Positions 35,047 through 47,918 of a DNA stretch of 64,000 bases are shown in pieces. The DNA lies in assembly GCF_013116745.1 (NCBI RefSeq), contig NZ_JABFOE010000010.1, positions 62,001 to 126,000 of the forward strand, written 5' to 3'. How positions within the stretch are numbered: the stretch's first letter is position 1; each line of letters opens with the position of its first letter. The position numbers were made by a program, and so were the translations under genes. The DNA is from Arthrobacter sp. 260. GTDB lineage: Bacteria; Actinomycetota; Actinomycetes; Actinomycetales; Micrococcaceae. Below the pieces are notes generated by a model, which was given only the letters and a program-made list of their open reading frames with translations, had not been told where the DNA came from and did no database searches.

Positions 35047-36666
35047 TCAGGCTCCTGACTGGGAACTGGGCTTCGCGGCCATCTGGATCAGGACAATCCC
35101 GACGCTGATTGCCGCCTGCACCCCGACCAGCCAGGGATAGACGTCTCCGATGTACAGGGCAAGCAGCACCGGCACCATCGACAGGACAGTCACATCCAGA
35201 CCACGGATCAGGGCAGCGATCTGGGCACGTGGGACTGGACCGAAGGGCGTCTCGGCAGCCGGGGCGGTCCAATCGGTGGGCGGTTTGGTGGCGGCCCGCA
35301 CGGATCCAGCCCCCATCCCGAGGCCAGCCACCGCACCCAGCAGTATCAGAGCCGGTCCGCCGGCGCCGACTATCACGAGCATTCCGGTCACGGCTGCCAT
35401 CCAGAGGCTCATCACCGCCGCTGGCATGAGCATCCGGCTGAGCATCACCGCCCATGAGGACACCGGAAGCATCGAATCGAGATCCGGCACCAGCGCGGTC
35501 CGTTGCGCGACGACCCCCATGCTGCCTGCGGTCACGCATCCGGCGATGGTGATGACAAGGAGCTGGACCAGGGCTGGCAGGGCAGCGTCAGCCAGCACCA
35601 GAGCAATACAGGCTCCGATCCAGAGCAGTGGCCCGGCGAGCCCGCGCTGCAACCTGAGGAACGACACGATATCGGCTCGCACCAAAGCCGTGAGAGGGCT
35701 GCGGGTTGGCCGTGCGTACAGTTTCCGCGCCCGTTGTGATGCTTTGAGTCGTGGATCCGGCGCCAGCGCCCTGCGGAGCTCATTGACATCGAGCAGGAAC
35801 ACCGAAGCCCCTGCATGACCCGACACGCCTCCCCCACGGATCAGCTCGTGCCCGGCCACTGAACCGACCCTCGGTAGCACATAGGCGAGCACCACCAGCG
35901 AGGTCACGCCTGCGAGCGCGAGCGGCCAGACGGCAGCGGCCAGTGAGGGCAGCACAGCCAGCGGGAGGAGCGTCAGGACCGGCCACACCCGTTCGCCGCG
36001 TGTGGGTCTGGCCCGGAGCTGCAGCACCGCCGCGCCGCCGACTGCGATCACGGCCGTCAGACCAAAAGTGGCCGACGCCAGGAGGTGGGCCGTCCCTGAC
36101 CTGCCCAGTTCGGTCAGGAAACTGAAGGGCAAGTACGCAACTGCGCTGGCCAGTCCCATCCCCAGGATGAGGCGGACGGTTCCAGGGAGGACCATGGGGC
36201 GCCGGTCAACCGGTAGCGGCAGCCACCAGGACCCTTCGCTGGAACTCACCGATGCTGGTCCAAGGCGTCGGGCCACGGTAAGAAGGCCAGCCAGTGCAAG
36301 GTAGGTCAAGAGAAACCACATGAGTTCGGCGGGGAGTATGTGCCACTGCGTGTCAGCCAAACCGCCCTGGGTAGGATCCCTGCGAGCAATCTCGTCGCGC
36401 AGCGCAACCACAAAGGAGCCGGCGATCGCGAGGACGCAGGCCAGGGCGAGAGCGTTCGAGTAGATATCAACGAAGAGCCCGCCAACCGAGGTCCGGGCAC
36501 GGTTGTACCGGCGGGACGACGTGCGGGTGAAGGCGACGACGGCTCGGGCAGTGGCGAGGGCCCCGTCCGCGTCCGCACCGGCGGCGGGACGGAGCCGAAG
36601 CGCTTCAGGAGCCGGCAATGATCGCAGCTCCCCGGTCAGGGTCGAGTTGCTCGACGACATCGTCAA
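35047..36666 (-). CDS. DUF6297-like ABC-exporter membrane protein
   Basis: This polytopic membrane protein of 539 aa has roughly 10-12 helices (ALALACVLAIAGSFVVALRD, ELMWFLLTYLALAGLLTVA, QLLVITIAGCVTAGSMGVV among them). It is followed by short loops carrying GSWWLPLPVDRRPMVLPG, a pattern I associate with actinobacterial DUF6297 proteins. These accompany a stand-alone ABC ATPase and presumably form its membrane part. The start overlaps the ATPase gene by 62 bp. The exported substrate is unknown. Confidence 0.72.
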   Translation of the reverse strand: MTMSSSNSTLTGELRSLPAPEALRLRPAAGADADGALATARAVVAFTRTSSRRYNRARTSVGGLFVDIYSNALALACVLAIAGSFVVALRDEIARRDPTQGGLADTQWHILPAELMWFLLTYLALAGLLTVARRLGPASVSSSEGSWWLPLPVDRRPMVLPGTVRLILGMGLASAVAYLPFSFLTELGRSGTAHLLASATFGLTAVIAVGGAAVLQLRARPTRGERVWPVLTLLPLAVLPSLAAAVWPLALAGVTSLVVLAYVLPRVGSVAGHELIRGGGVSGHAGASVFLLDVNELRRALAPDPRLKASQRARKLYARPTRSPLTALVRADIVSFLRLQRGLAGPLLWIGACIALVLADAALPALVQLLVITIAGCVTAGSMGVVAQRTALVPDLDSMLPVSSWAVMLSRMLMPAAVMSLWMAAVTGMLVIVGAGGPALILLGAVAGLGMGAGSVRAATKPPTDWTAPAAETPFGPVPRAQIAALIRGLDVTVLSMVPVLLALYIGDVYPWLVGVQAAISVGIVLIQMAAKPSSQSGA

Positions 36667-37291
36667 TCACCAGGCAGGTCGATGCGGTCTGCACCAGCAA
36701 CCGCGGATCGTGGGTCACCAGCACGACAGCGGCACCCGCCTCTGCGTGGTCCCTGATCCGCTGCGCGAGCGCATCACGCATGACCGGGTCGAGTCGCTGT
36801 TCGGGTTCGTCAAGGATCAGGAGGGATGATGGCCGGATCAGCCCGGCCGCCAGCAGGAGCCGCCGCCGCTGGCCGGAGGACAGGGACTCGGGAACGACGT
36901 CGGCCCTCTCCTGGAGCCCGAAGAACTCCAGCTCGGCTTCGACCCGCTCGTCCGGGGAATCCAGTGAATGGCCACGTGCGACGAGCAGCAGATGTTCCCG
37001 GACGGTAAGGGCCGGGAAGAACACGTCATCATCGAAGATCGCCGAGACCTGGCGACGGAACATCACGGCATCGGGGACCGCTGGCAGACCCTGCACCAGC
37101 ACGTCGCCAGCCAGGGCGGGCTGCCGACCCGCAAGCGTCCGGACGACAGTCGATTTGCCTGCGCCGTTGACGCCGACGACGCCGAGAACCTCACCCTGGT
37201 GGACCGTCACGGACACCTCACCACAGACCGGCGCCCTGAAATAGCCAACGAGTAGTCCCGTGGCCTGAAGTACTGCCCCCATTTCAGCCAT
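36605..37291 (-). CDS. ABC transporter ATP-binding protein
   Basis: This 228-aa ATPase has the full set of ABC motifs: Walker A GVNGAGKSTVVRTL, signature SLSSGQRRRLLLAAGL, Walker B SSLLILDEPEQRLDP and the switch histidine in VLVTHDPRLLV. It energises the membrane protein encoded immediately downstream. Its ATG at 37291 sits 7 bases past a TACGAT hexamer in the region shared with the divergent arsR gene, so the mRNA may be leaderless. Confidence 0.92.
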   Translation of the reverse strand: MAEMGAVLQATGLLVGYFRAPVCGEVSVTVHQGEVLGVVGVNGAGKSTVVRTLAGRQPALAGDVLVQGLPAVPDAVMFRRQVSAIFDDDVFFPALTVREHLLLVARGHSLDSPDERVEAELEFFGLQERADVVPESLSSGQRRRLLLAAGLIRPSSLLILDEPEQRLDPVMRDALAQRIRDHAEAGAAVVLVTHDPRLLVQTASTCLVIDDVVEQLDPDRGAAIIAGS

Positions 37292-37297
37292 TCACTC

Positions 37298-37344
37298 ATC
37301 GTAGTACTGAGCCCTTGATAGGCAAGCAGCTACTTGCCTATACT
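37298..37344. promoter_or_regulatory. Divergent promoters with ArsR operator between ABC gene and arsR
   Basis: Plus strand: TTGATA (37315-37320), an 18-bp spacer and TATACT (37339-37344), with the ATG of the regulator exactly 7 bases on at 37351. A perfect inverted repeat, ATAGGCAAG (37318-37326) and CTTGCCTAT (37333-37341), occupies the spacer and touches both hexamers. Minus strand: TTGCCT in the repeat, 16 bp, then TACGAT (37303-37298), ending 7 bases before the ABC start. Binding here would block both promoters. Confidence 0.75.
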
Positions 37345-37350
37345 GGGTTC

Positions 37351-37632
37351 ATGGCCGACGTCTTCCACGCTCTCGACGACGAAACGCGGCGGATCATCCT
37401 TGACGAACTGTCAGCCCGCGACGGTCAGACCCTGTTCGAAATATGTTCGGTGCTCGCCATGCGACACCAGCGGGGCCTGACCCGTCAGGCGATCTCGCAG
37501 CATCTGGCCGTACTTGAGTCAGCCCACCTGGTGGTGACCGAGCGGCGCGGCCGCTCCAAGTTCCACTATTTCAATCCGGGGCCTCTCGCCGAAATCACCG
37601 GCAGATGGCCCACCGAGAAGAGGACCGAATGA
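37351..37632 (+). CDS. ArsR/SmtB-family transcriptional regulator
   Basis: This DNA-binding repressor-type protein of 93 aa starts MADVFHALDDETRRIILDEL, the standard opening of the family. The recognition region is RGLTRQAISQHLAVLESAHLVV and the wing ERRGRSKFHYFNPGPL. There are no paired cysteines of the kind that bind metals in ArsR or SmtB, so the signal is probably not a heavy metal. I chose the ATG at 37351 because promoter spacing puts the transcript start on it. The gene overlaps the VOC gene by ATGA. It presumably represses its own operon and perhaps the divergent ABC unit. Confidence 0.88.
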   Translation: MADVFHALDDETRRIILDELSARDGQTLFEICSVLAMRHQRGLTRQAISQHLAVLESAHLVVTERRGRSKFHYFNPGPLAEITGRWPTEKRTE

Positions 37633-38021
37633 AAATCGCACTGACCAGCCTGTTCGTTGACGACCAGCGAGCGGCGTTAGCCTTCTACACCGACGTCCTG
37701 GGCTTCACCAAGGGCCACGACATCCCGTTGGGTGAGGACTTCTGGCTGACCGTCCGGTCGCCTGAATCCCCCGACAGCCCCGAAATCCTGCTGGAACCGT
37801 CCAGCCACCCCGCGGTGAAGCCCTACCGCGATGCGCTGATTGAAGACGGAATCCCCCTGGCACAGTTCGCTGTGGAGGACCTGCAGTCCGAGTATGACCG
37901 GCTCACCGCAAAGGGAGTGGTGTTCACCCAGGCTCCCACCGACATTGGTACTGCAATGATGGCCGTTTTCGATGACACCTGTGGCAACCTGATTCAGTTG
38001 GTCGAAATGAAACAGGTCTGA
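37629..38021 (+). CDS. VOC (glyoxalase/bleomycin resistance fold) family protein
   Basis: This 130-aa protein is a single vicinal-oxygen-chelate domain. It opens LTSLFVDDQRAALAFYTDVLGF, then EILLEPSSHP and AVFDDTCGNLIQLVE, where metal-ligand positions of the family fall. The ATG at 37629 overlaps the arsR stop, and the formate/nitrite-type channel follows after 6 bp. ArsR-VOC pairs are common in actinobacteria; the substrate is unknown. Confidence 0.87.
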   Translation: MKIALTSLFVDDQRAALAFYTDVLGFTKGHDIPLGEDFWLTVRSPESPDSPEILLEPSSHPAVKPYRDALIEDGIPLAQFAVEDLQSEYDRLTAKGVVFTQAPTDIGTAMMAVFDDTCGNLIQLVEMKQV

Positions 38022-38027
38022 GGCGTT

Positions 38028-38864
38028 ATGAGTGAAGCACGTCGAAGGGAACTCGGGGACACAGATGCCCCGGTCGAGGATGAGCTGAAGGAGTCCTTCG
38101 ACAACACCGTCGAAGAGGGTGCCGAGCGGCTGCATCGCACCTTCCGGAACATCCTGGTCACGGGGGTGTTCGGAGGGTTCGAAATTGGGTTGGGCATCAT
38201 GGCCTATCTGGCGGTACTGCACGAGACGGGTGATCACCTGCTCGCCGGGCTTGCGTTCAGCGTGGGCCTCGTCGCCCTGTTCCTGGCTCACAGTGAGCTG
38301 TTCACCGAGAACTTCCTGATGCCGGTAGCGGCAGTCGTCGCTAAAGAGGGCAGCCTGAAGCAGTTAGGCAAGCTCTGGGGAGGCACCCTCGTCGCGAACC
38401 TGGTCAGCGGTTGGGCCTTCGTCTGGATAGTCATGCAGGCGTTCCCGGAGTGGAACGAGACGGTTGCCGAGAGTGCACACCACTTCATTGATGCGCCGTT
38501 CTCCCTGCAGGTGGTCGCGCTGGCCGTGCTCGGTGGGAGCACCATCACCCTGATGAGCCGGATGCAGCAGGGCACATCCAACGACGTCGCCAAGATCGTG
38601 GCAACGGTCATCGGCGGATTCCTGCTGGCGGGCCTGCAGCTGTTCCACTCAATCCTGGATTCCCTGCTGATCTTCGCCGCCATCCATTCCGGTGCCGACA
38701 TCAGCTACCTGCAGTGGCTCGGTTGGTTTGGATACACCCTGGCGTTCAACATGTTGGGTGGACTGCTCCTCGTGACGCTGCTTCGCCTGGTCCGCACCAA
38801 GGAACTGATCGACAAGCGGCGCGAGGAGGCTCCAGCGGATCCGGATGCCCCGCACGAGCGCTGA
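38028..38864 (+). CDS. Formate/nitrite transporter family channel
   Basis: This pentameric-type membrane channel of 278 aa has six predicted helices. Family features are FGGFEIGLGIMAYLAVLHET in the first helix, LFLAHSELFTENFLMPVAAVVAKEG (the TENF region typical of FNT proteins) and LWGGTLVANLVSGW. The N-terminal 35 residues are acidic and soluble. FocA and NirC relatives carry formate, nitrite or hydrosulfide; the sequence does not distinguish among them. It is the third gene of the arsR unit. Confidence 0.87.
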   Translation: MSEARRRELGDTDAPVEDELKESFDNTVEEGAERLHRTFRNILVTGVFGGFEIGLGIMAYLAVLHETGDHLLAGLAFSVGLVALFLAHSELFTENFLMPVAAVVAKEGSLKQLGKLWGGTLVANLVSGWAFVWIVMQAFPEWNETVAESAHHFIDAPFSLQVVALAVLGGSTITLMSRMQQGTSNDVAKIVATVIGGFLLAGLQLFHSILDSLLIFAAIHSGADISYLQWLGWFGYTLAFNMLGGLLLVTLLRLVRTKELIDKRREEAPADPDAPHER

Positions 38865-38884
38865 CGACGTCGACAGCCTCACGC

Positions 38885-39333
38885 TCAGGCGCGTCGGTAC
38901 CCGGTGCCGTCCGGGCGCCGGACCAGGTGGCCATAGTCCACCAGTGCCCGGCGCAAGGTGGGGATATCCCGGGTGACGGTGGCGAGCACCAGATTCACTT
39001 CCCGTTCGGAGAGCTCCTGGTCCGCGGGAATGAGCCGTTGGGTCAGGTGCTCAAGAACCGCAGTGCGTTCCGCAGGGTTCCGTGGCAACCCGTCCAACCG
39101 TCCGTCGAGGAAGAACCGGTCAACGCCCTGCGGCTTTTTCCGGGCGGAGGCTGCCAGCACTTCCTGGAACAGGTCGGCGTTCACCGTGCCGTGCGTGGTC
39201 AGCAGCCCCGCCGTCGTGAGTTTTTCCAGTTCTTTCGTCGACGCATCGGTGTGCTGGCCGAGCACAGCAGCGGCGTAGAGCTCGCGCAACCGTGGTGCGG
39301 AGAGGGTTGAGAAGGCCTTTTGCCAACTCGTGG

Positions 39334-39337
<4 letters not shown>
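38885..39337 (-). CDS. DUF2087 domain protein, probable regulator
   Basis: The protein has 150 aa. The C-terminal 80 residues form DUF2087: VDRFFLDGRLDGLPRNPAER, then LSEREVNLVLATVTRDIPTLRRALVDYGHLVR and GTGYRRA, the family's closing motif. The N-terminal 65 residues look like a winged-helix domain (LRELYAAAVLGQH, LEKLTTAGLL). I chose the ATG at 39337, which overlaps the stop of the inositol-phosphatase gene; upstream residues are a shadow. The role is unknown beyond probable DNA binding. Confidence 0.83.
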
Positions 39338-43294
<3,957 letters not shown>

Positions 43295-43363
43295 TGCGAG
43301 TCCTTACGTTGGTGTCCGGGGCTACGCCCCATGTCTACCACGGGTCCGGAAGTGCGGATGACC

Positions 43364-43900
43364 CTAGGCCTGAGGCAGGGCCAAATCGGTCATTATGGTG
43401 CTGAAATCTGACATCTGCGACCAAGGAAGGTCCCCGATGACACCTGCCCGGCCCGCTTCCACGGCCTCGAGCTGCGGTGCTGCCCCAGATTCCAACAGTT
43501 CGATCATCTCCGGCGAGTATCCCCCGCGCACGGCGACGGTTCCGTCTTCGGAGTAGGCGATGATCCCGAACTGAAGTCCCCGCCACATCCCGGTGGAGGT
43601 GAGGCTCACATAGCGTTCTACTTCCGCCGTCAGGACCCTCCGGCGGTAGGTAGTCCTCCCGGACCCTGGATTGAAGGAGCCGGGAAGCGGGATCCATTCA
43701 GCCGACAAATCTTCTGCGACCCGGTGCCTGATCCACATGTCGGTGCCGATCGAGTAGCCCTCGTAAAAGTTCCCATTCCACTCGATGTAGTGCCCGGACA
43801 CCAGGACACCATCAGGACAAGCCACGTAATTCTCAGACAACGGCTCATCCGGTAGACGGTTCTCTGGGTCGGGCGGAGGAACCAGACGCAACTCAACCAC
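43364..43900 (-). CDS. Hypothetical protein (178 aa), unknown family
   Basis: This is a soluble protein with no family I can name. Features are a Pro/Asp-rich N-terminus (RLVPPPDPENRLPDEPLSEN), a central beta-rich part (GHYIEWNGNFYEGYSIGTDM) and a helical C-terminus (EMIELLESGAAPQLEAVEAG). It has no cysteine cluster, signal or membrane segment. It lies upstream of, and probably with, the 295-aa unknown gene. Confidence 0.62.
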   Translation of the reverse strand: MVELRLVPPPDPENRLPDEPLSENYVACPDGVLVSGHYIEWNGNFYEGYSIGTDMWIRHRVAEDLSAEWIPLPGSFNPGSGRTTYRRRVLTAEVERYVSLTSTGMWRGLQFGIIAYSEDGTVAVRGGYSPEMIELLESGAAPQLEAVEAGRAGVIGDLPWSQMSDFSTIMTDLALPQA

Positions 43901-43974
43901 GTAAACCTCTCATCCTTCTCCGCCGGTCAACAACCGTCGTTCACGATCACTAGCAGAACCTCGGTGCCCCGAGC

Positions 43975-44688
43975 TTATCGGGCTGGCAGGACGCACAATT
44001 CGTTGCCCGAGGGGTCGGCATAGATCCGCCAGGGCAGGTCGCCCCAGTCGGGGTGGAGCTCTTGCCCGCCACGGGTGGCGATCCCCTCGGCGACGTCGTC
44101 GGGGTTGTCTGCGGACTCGAGCCGGACATCGAGGTGAAGCCGGTTTTTCGCGGTTCCCTTCGGTGCAGGCTCGGGACAGAACTCGAGCAATAGGCCGCGA
44201 TGGGAGGGATGCCGCAACGTGGTGGGCGATCCGGCCAGCTGGGGCCATCCGGTGAGCCACGACCAGAACGCGGCGTCCCGCTCCGGATCGGCAGAATCGA
44301 TCGGCAGAGCAGCGATAGGTCCGGTGTTGGAATAGGCCGGCCGCTCATTCATGACGCAGAAGGCGTTGCCTTCCGGATCGGCGAGCACGGTCCAGGGCAC
44401 ACCGCCCTGTCCAATGTCGAGATGCTGTGCACCGAGCCCGAGCAACCGCTCGACGACGTCGGCCTGGCGATTCCCGCCGAGCAGATCCAGGTGAATCCGG
44501 GGTTCCGACGACGGCGGTTCGGGGACGCGCTGGAAGCATAGATCGAGCGCCGGTCCGCCATCGACGGCCAGCCGTGTTTCGAAGATGCCGGGCTCGTCGG
44601 TGAGCCGTTCGCCGTCGAGCGCTGCCTCCCAGAACTGTCCCAGGCGATGCGGCTCCATCGCGTCAATGACGATGTTCTCCAGATACAT
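43975..44688 (-). CDS. Two-domain VOC (glyoxalase-like) protein
   Basis: The 237-aa protein contains two vicinal-oxygen-chelate modules in tandem. The first has NIVIDAMEPHRLGQFWEAAL and VLADPEGNAFCVM; the second has LPIDSADPERDAAFWSWLTG and IYADPSGNELCVLPA. The DPxGNxxCV motif at the end of each repeat is the usual signature of this glyoxalase_6-like subgroup. The ATG at 44688 (MYLENIV) is preferred over one nine bases upstream, since the family begins there. The substrate is unknown. Confidence 0.87.
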   Translation of the reverse strand: MYLENIVIDAMEPHRLGQFWEAALDGERLTDEPGIFETRLAVDGGPALDLCFQRVPEPPSSEPRIHLDLLGGNRQADVVERLLGLGAQHLDIGQGGVPWTVLADPEGNAFCVMNERPAYSNTGPIAALPIDSADPERDAAFWSWLTGWPQLAGSPTTLRHPSHRGLLLEFCPEPAPKGTAKNRLHLDVRLESADNPDDVAEGIATRGGQELHPDWGDLPWRIYADPSGNELCVLPAR

Positions 44689-44723
44689 GGTCCACACCCT
44701 ACCTCCAGCGTTAACATTGCTGC

Positions 44724-45161
44724 ATGCGGATCCGGCCGATCGATCTCGTTGACGTCTTCGTCTACCTGGTGGTTCTCGGCCTGTTCATCCAGCTGCTTCC
44801 AGCGGTCATCTCGGAGACGTTCATCCTGGCATTGCTCACGGCGATCCTGCTGAAGCTCGTGTTGGAGCTGGTGTTGCGGGTGAAGAAACTGATCATCCGG
44901 CGGGTACGCGAGGCACAGACTGGGACCGCCCGGGCAATCAACGCCATCGCTCTGTTGCTGGTGTTGCCGGGAAGTAAGTTCCTGGTGCTGGAGTTGGTGG
45001 CTCTGGTCTTCGGGGACGCCGTCTATCTCGGCGGATTTTTCCAGGTGACCGCGTTGATCATCGTCCTGATGCTGGCCCGCGGCGGCGTCCGGCGCCTCTT
45101 CCCACCGGCTGTTGACGCTGCTGAGGCTGCCGGTGACCCCGTGGGTAAATCCCACCCCTAG
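44724..45161 (+). CDS. Membrane protein of unknown function
   Basis: The protein has 145 aa and about four predicted helices: LVDVFVYLVVLGLFIQLLPA, FILALLTAILLKLVLELVL, AINAIALLLVLPGSKFLVLE and GFFQVTALIIVLMLARG. Between the second and third helix is a basic loop, RVKKLIIRRVREAQTG. It is a single gene between divergent and convergent neighbours. No functional assignment is possible. Confidence 0.72.
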   Translation: MRIRPIDLVDVFVYLVVLGLFIQLLPAVISETFILALLTAILLKLVLELVLRVKKLIIRRVREAQTGTARAINAIALLLVLPGSKFLVLELVALVFGDAVYLGGFFQVTALIIVLMLARGGVRRLFPPAVDAAEAAGDPVGKSHP

Positions 45162-45182
45162 CGTCCACCGGAGGACTGGCGT

Positions 45183-46094
45183 TCAGCGACTCAAGGCTTC
45201 GGTCTGACCGGCAATCTCACGGAGCGCGGTCAGGGCGGTGTGGATAATCCGGGCGCGAATTGGATGCGTCCTGGTGAAGGCTACTATTCGGCGTTCGACC
45301 CCGGGGCCGGCAAGAGGCCGGATGGTCAGGTTGTCGGGCAGCCGGGTGAGAGCGATGCGCGGGAGCATGGTCACCCCCAGGCCAGCAGCGGTCAGGCTGA
45401 GGGCGCCATGGTGGTCGTCCAGCCGGGCAACATACCGGGGCGTGAACCCTGCGGTGGTGCAGGCCCGCGCGATGATCTGCCCGGTTGGTCCATCATTGAT
45501 GTCGTGATCGATCCATGGCTCATCCCTGAGCTGGATCATGTCCACCACCTCTTGGGAGCACAGGGGATGATCCGCCGGTAGCACCAGATCCAGCTTCTCC
45601 TCGGCGAGAACATGTCGTTGATAGCCCTCAAGATTCAATGGATCACCGTCAGTGGGTTCGTTGCGAATGTCGATGTCCGGTTGCCACCTGGTCCCGCCCG
45701 GTTGAAGTTCGCTGATAATGATCTCGACCACTGTGGCAGAGAACCGGTCCCGCAAAACCCCCACCACATGGGGCATCCAGGCCTGGGCCACTGATGCAAA
45801 GCAGGCGAACGTGATCTGTTCCGCGCGGCCGGCCCGAAGATCTGCGACGCTGCGGTCAAGCCGCTCCAGGCTTGCCAGGGCCTGGCCGCTCTCCTCGGCC
45901 AGATGCAGGGCGGCCGGTGTGGCGTCGATACCCCGGCCCCGCTTCTCGAACAGCACCAGTCCGGTCTGACGTGCGAGGACGCGCAGGTGCTGGCTGACGG
46001 TGGCGGGGGTGAGGTGCAGCCCGGCGGCTGCGCCGTGCACTGATCCCGCGGAGATGACGGCACGCAGGATGACGAGCTTATGGGGATCGATCAT
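45183..46094 (-). CDS. LysR-family transcriptional regulator
   Basis: The protein has 303 aa. The N-terminal winged helix is LVILRAVISAGSVHGAAAGL followed by LTPATVSQHLRVLARQTG, and a type-2 periplasmic-binding-like effector domain runs from about residue 90 (ITFACFASVAQAWMPHVVGV) to 290. It is divergent from a LysE-family exporter with 129 bp between the starts, the classic LysG/LysE-type arrangement. It therefore probably activates that exporter in response to the exported amino acid or metabolite. Confidence 0.9.
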   Translation of the reverse strand: MIDPHKLVILRAVISAGSVHGAAAGLHLTPATVSQHLRVLARQTGLVLFEKRGRGIDATPAALHLAEESGQALASLERLDRSVADLRAGRAEQITFACFASVAQAWMPHVVGVLRDRFSATVVEIIISELQPGGTRWQPDIDIRNEPTDGDPLNLEGYQRHVLAEEKLDLVLPADHPLCSQEVVDMIQLRDEPWIDHDINDGPTGQIIARACTTAGFTPRYVARLDDHHGALSLTAAGLGVTMLPRIALTRLPDNLTIRPLAGPGVERRIVAFTRTHPIRARIIHTALTALREIAGQTEALSR

Positions 46095-46223
46095 CCCTCA
46101 TCATATGTCGTTGACTGCCAATTGTCGCTAAATATCTGCTGGTGCCATCTGACAGAAGATGTCATTCTGGAGTGCGGAACACCCGGTTCCACATTTCCCC
46201 CGCTGATCAGAAAGAACCACTCA

Positions 46224-46979
46224 ATGACCACAGCGAACTACCTCGCCCTTCTGGGTGTCGCTGTCATCCTGGCGATCACACCCGGGCCGGACACCCTCCT
46301 GACCCTGAAGTACTCACTGCGTCGCCGCCGGACCGGACTTTGTGCAGCCCTGGGTTCCGCACTGGGAGTGTTCGTCTGGGCAGCCCTGGTCGCAGCAGGT
46401 GTGGCGACCTTCTTCCAGGACTCCCCTGCCGCGTTCCACACGCTGCGCGTGGTGGGAGGGCTGTACCTTCTCTACCTCGGCTACCGCTCCGTGACCAGCC
46501 ACCCTCGCGCTCGGGTCGCAGCGCCAGCCACCAGGAGGGTCACGGCCGGAGCCGGGACTGCCACGGAGCCGTCGGCGGGCGAAGAGCAGTTGCCTTCGCC
46601 ATCGATCCCGGCGGTGTCAGCGGCGCTGTTGGAATCATCGGTGACTGACACCCGGGCAGCGGCGACCTCGGGATGGAAGGCGTTCAGTGCAGGGATACTC
46701 TGTTGCGTCACGAACCCCAAGACCGGCCTGTTCTTCCTTGCCCTCATCCCCCAGTTCACCCCCGCCGGCACCGGTGCGCTATACATGATCGCCGTCGTCG
46801 GCGGGACCATTTCAGTGGTGATTGGCGGCTACCTCGCCATGGTTGCCTTCGGAGCCCATACGGCGAGCGTCTGGCTCAATCGGCCAGCTGTCACCCGGTG
46901 GATCGAGCGGGTGTCAGGGGGTATCTTCATCGCTCTGGGCGTGATGACCATGACCCCCGTTCTCGTCGCCATGACCTGA
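46224..46979 (+). CDS. LysE/RhtB-family amino-acid exporter
   Basis: This is an efflux protein of the inner membrane. The first helix and loop carry the family signature LLGVAVILAITPGPDTLLTL; later helices include FVWAALVAAGVATFF and FFLALIPQFTPAG. Its 251 aa exceed the usual 205-210, because a polar, Ala/Thr/Ser-rich insertion of about 50 residues (roughly 95-150) lies between helices 3 and 4, in the cytoplasmic loop. I chose the ATG at 46224 because the family begins right there. It is probably controlled by the divergent LysR regulator. Confidence 0.87.
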   Translation: MTTANYLALLGVAVILAITPGPDTLLTLKYSLRRRRTGLCAALGSALGVFVWAALVAAGVATFFQDSPAAFHTLRVVGGLYLLYLGYRSVTSHPRARVAAPATRRVTAGAGTATEPSAGEEQLPSPSIPAVSAALLESSVTDTRAAATSGWKAFSAGILCCVTNPKTGLFFLALIPQFTPAGTGALYMIAVVGGTISVVIGGYLAMVAFGAHTASVWLNRPAVTRWIERVSGGIFIALGVMTMTPVLVAMT

Positions 46980-46984
46980 TCCAC

Positions 46985-47010
46985 GGCTAGCCCTGACTAC
47001 CAGGGTAGCC
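46985..47010. terminator. Bidirectional hairpin between convergent lysE-type and PP2C genes
   Basis: GGCTA-G-CCCTG, loop ACTAC, CAGGG-TAGCC: a ten-pair stem with a single bulged G, between the stops of two convergent genes. There is no U-run on either side, which is common for actinobacterial terminators. Confidence 0.55.
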
Positions 47011-47040
47011 AGCGAGGACGTACCGGGTTACTGCGCCGTC

Positions 47041-47808
47041 CTAGCTTTCTGCTGCGTCGCCTGCGATATCGACAACAATGACCGAAATGTTGTCCCGGCC
47101 ACCGGCCCTCAGCGCCGCCTGCACCAGGGCATCGGTGGCCTCCTGGGGGTGCGCGATCGAGGCGAGCAGGTCGAAGATCTGTTCGTCACCGACCTCGTTG
47201 ATGAGACCATCCGAGCAGACCAGCATGCGATCGCCCGCAGCGGCGGGGATCAGCCAGAAATCGGCGTCGATATCGCTCCCGGTACCCAGCGCGCGGGTGA
47301 CCACGTGCCGTCGCGGGTGGGTCAGGGCCTCCTCGGGAGTGATCCGGCCGTAGTCCACGAGTTCCTGCACCTCGGAATGATCAACGGTGATCTGCTCCAG
47401 ACCGCCCTGGCTGAAACGGTACGTGCGCGAATCACCCACGTTGAACACCAGCCAGTAGGGGACGCCCGTCTCCTGCACCAGCACCGTCCCGCTCAGGGTG
47501 GTACCGGCACGCCCGCCCGTCTCCGCGCGGATCTGCTCATCGGCGTGGACCAGGAGTTCCTGCAGTTCATCAGGGTCAAGATCAGGAAAAGGGTGTCCGG
47601 CGATCCGGCTCTCGCCGAGAGTGCGGATACAGATGCTGCTGGCCACTTCGCCCGCCTCGTGGCCGCCCATCCCGTCGGCGACGGCGAAGATGGGGTTGGC
47701 CGCGATGAGCGAGTCCTCGTTGTGCTCGCGGCGCAGCCCGACGTCCGACGCGTACCCGCAGCTCACCGTGAGGTCGAGGCCCGCGGCCGATGTGTCGTCG
47801 GTTGTCAT
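47041..47808 (-). CDS. PP2C-family serine/threonine protein phosphatase
   Basis: This soluble phosphatase of 255 aa dephosphorylates proteins modified by Hanks-type kinases. The complete metal-binding set is visible: GLRREHNEDSLI, FAVADGMGGHEAGEVAS, VFNVGDSRTYRF, LVCSDGLINEV and GGRDNISVIVVD. It has no membrane anchor. A TAGGGT near 47868 on the minus strand may be its -10. It stands 110 bp downstream of the nucleotide cyclase; a Ser/Thr kinase is encoded at the far right of the window, but adjacency does not link them. Confidence 0.93.
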   Translation of the reverse strand: MTTDDTSAAGLDLTVSCGYASDVGLRREHNEDSLIAANPIFAVADGMGGHEAGEVASSICIRTLGESRIAGHPFPDLDPDELQELLVHADEQIRAETGGRAGTTLSGTVLVQETGVPYWLVFNVGDSRTYRFSQGGLEQITVDHSEVQELVDYGRITPEEALTHPRRHVVTRALGTGSDIDADFWLIPAAAGDRMLVCSDGLINEVGDEQIFDLLASIAHPQEATDALVQAALRAGGRDNISVIVVDIAGDAAES

Positions 47809-47918
47809 TTACGCCCTGTCATCCAGCTTCCGTCAATGCAATGTGTCACGTAGTTACTTGGCTACCCTAGCCGACCGTCCCTAGAGGCCGGTGCCGTGGG
47901 GATTTCTGCCCCGCGTCG

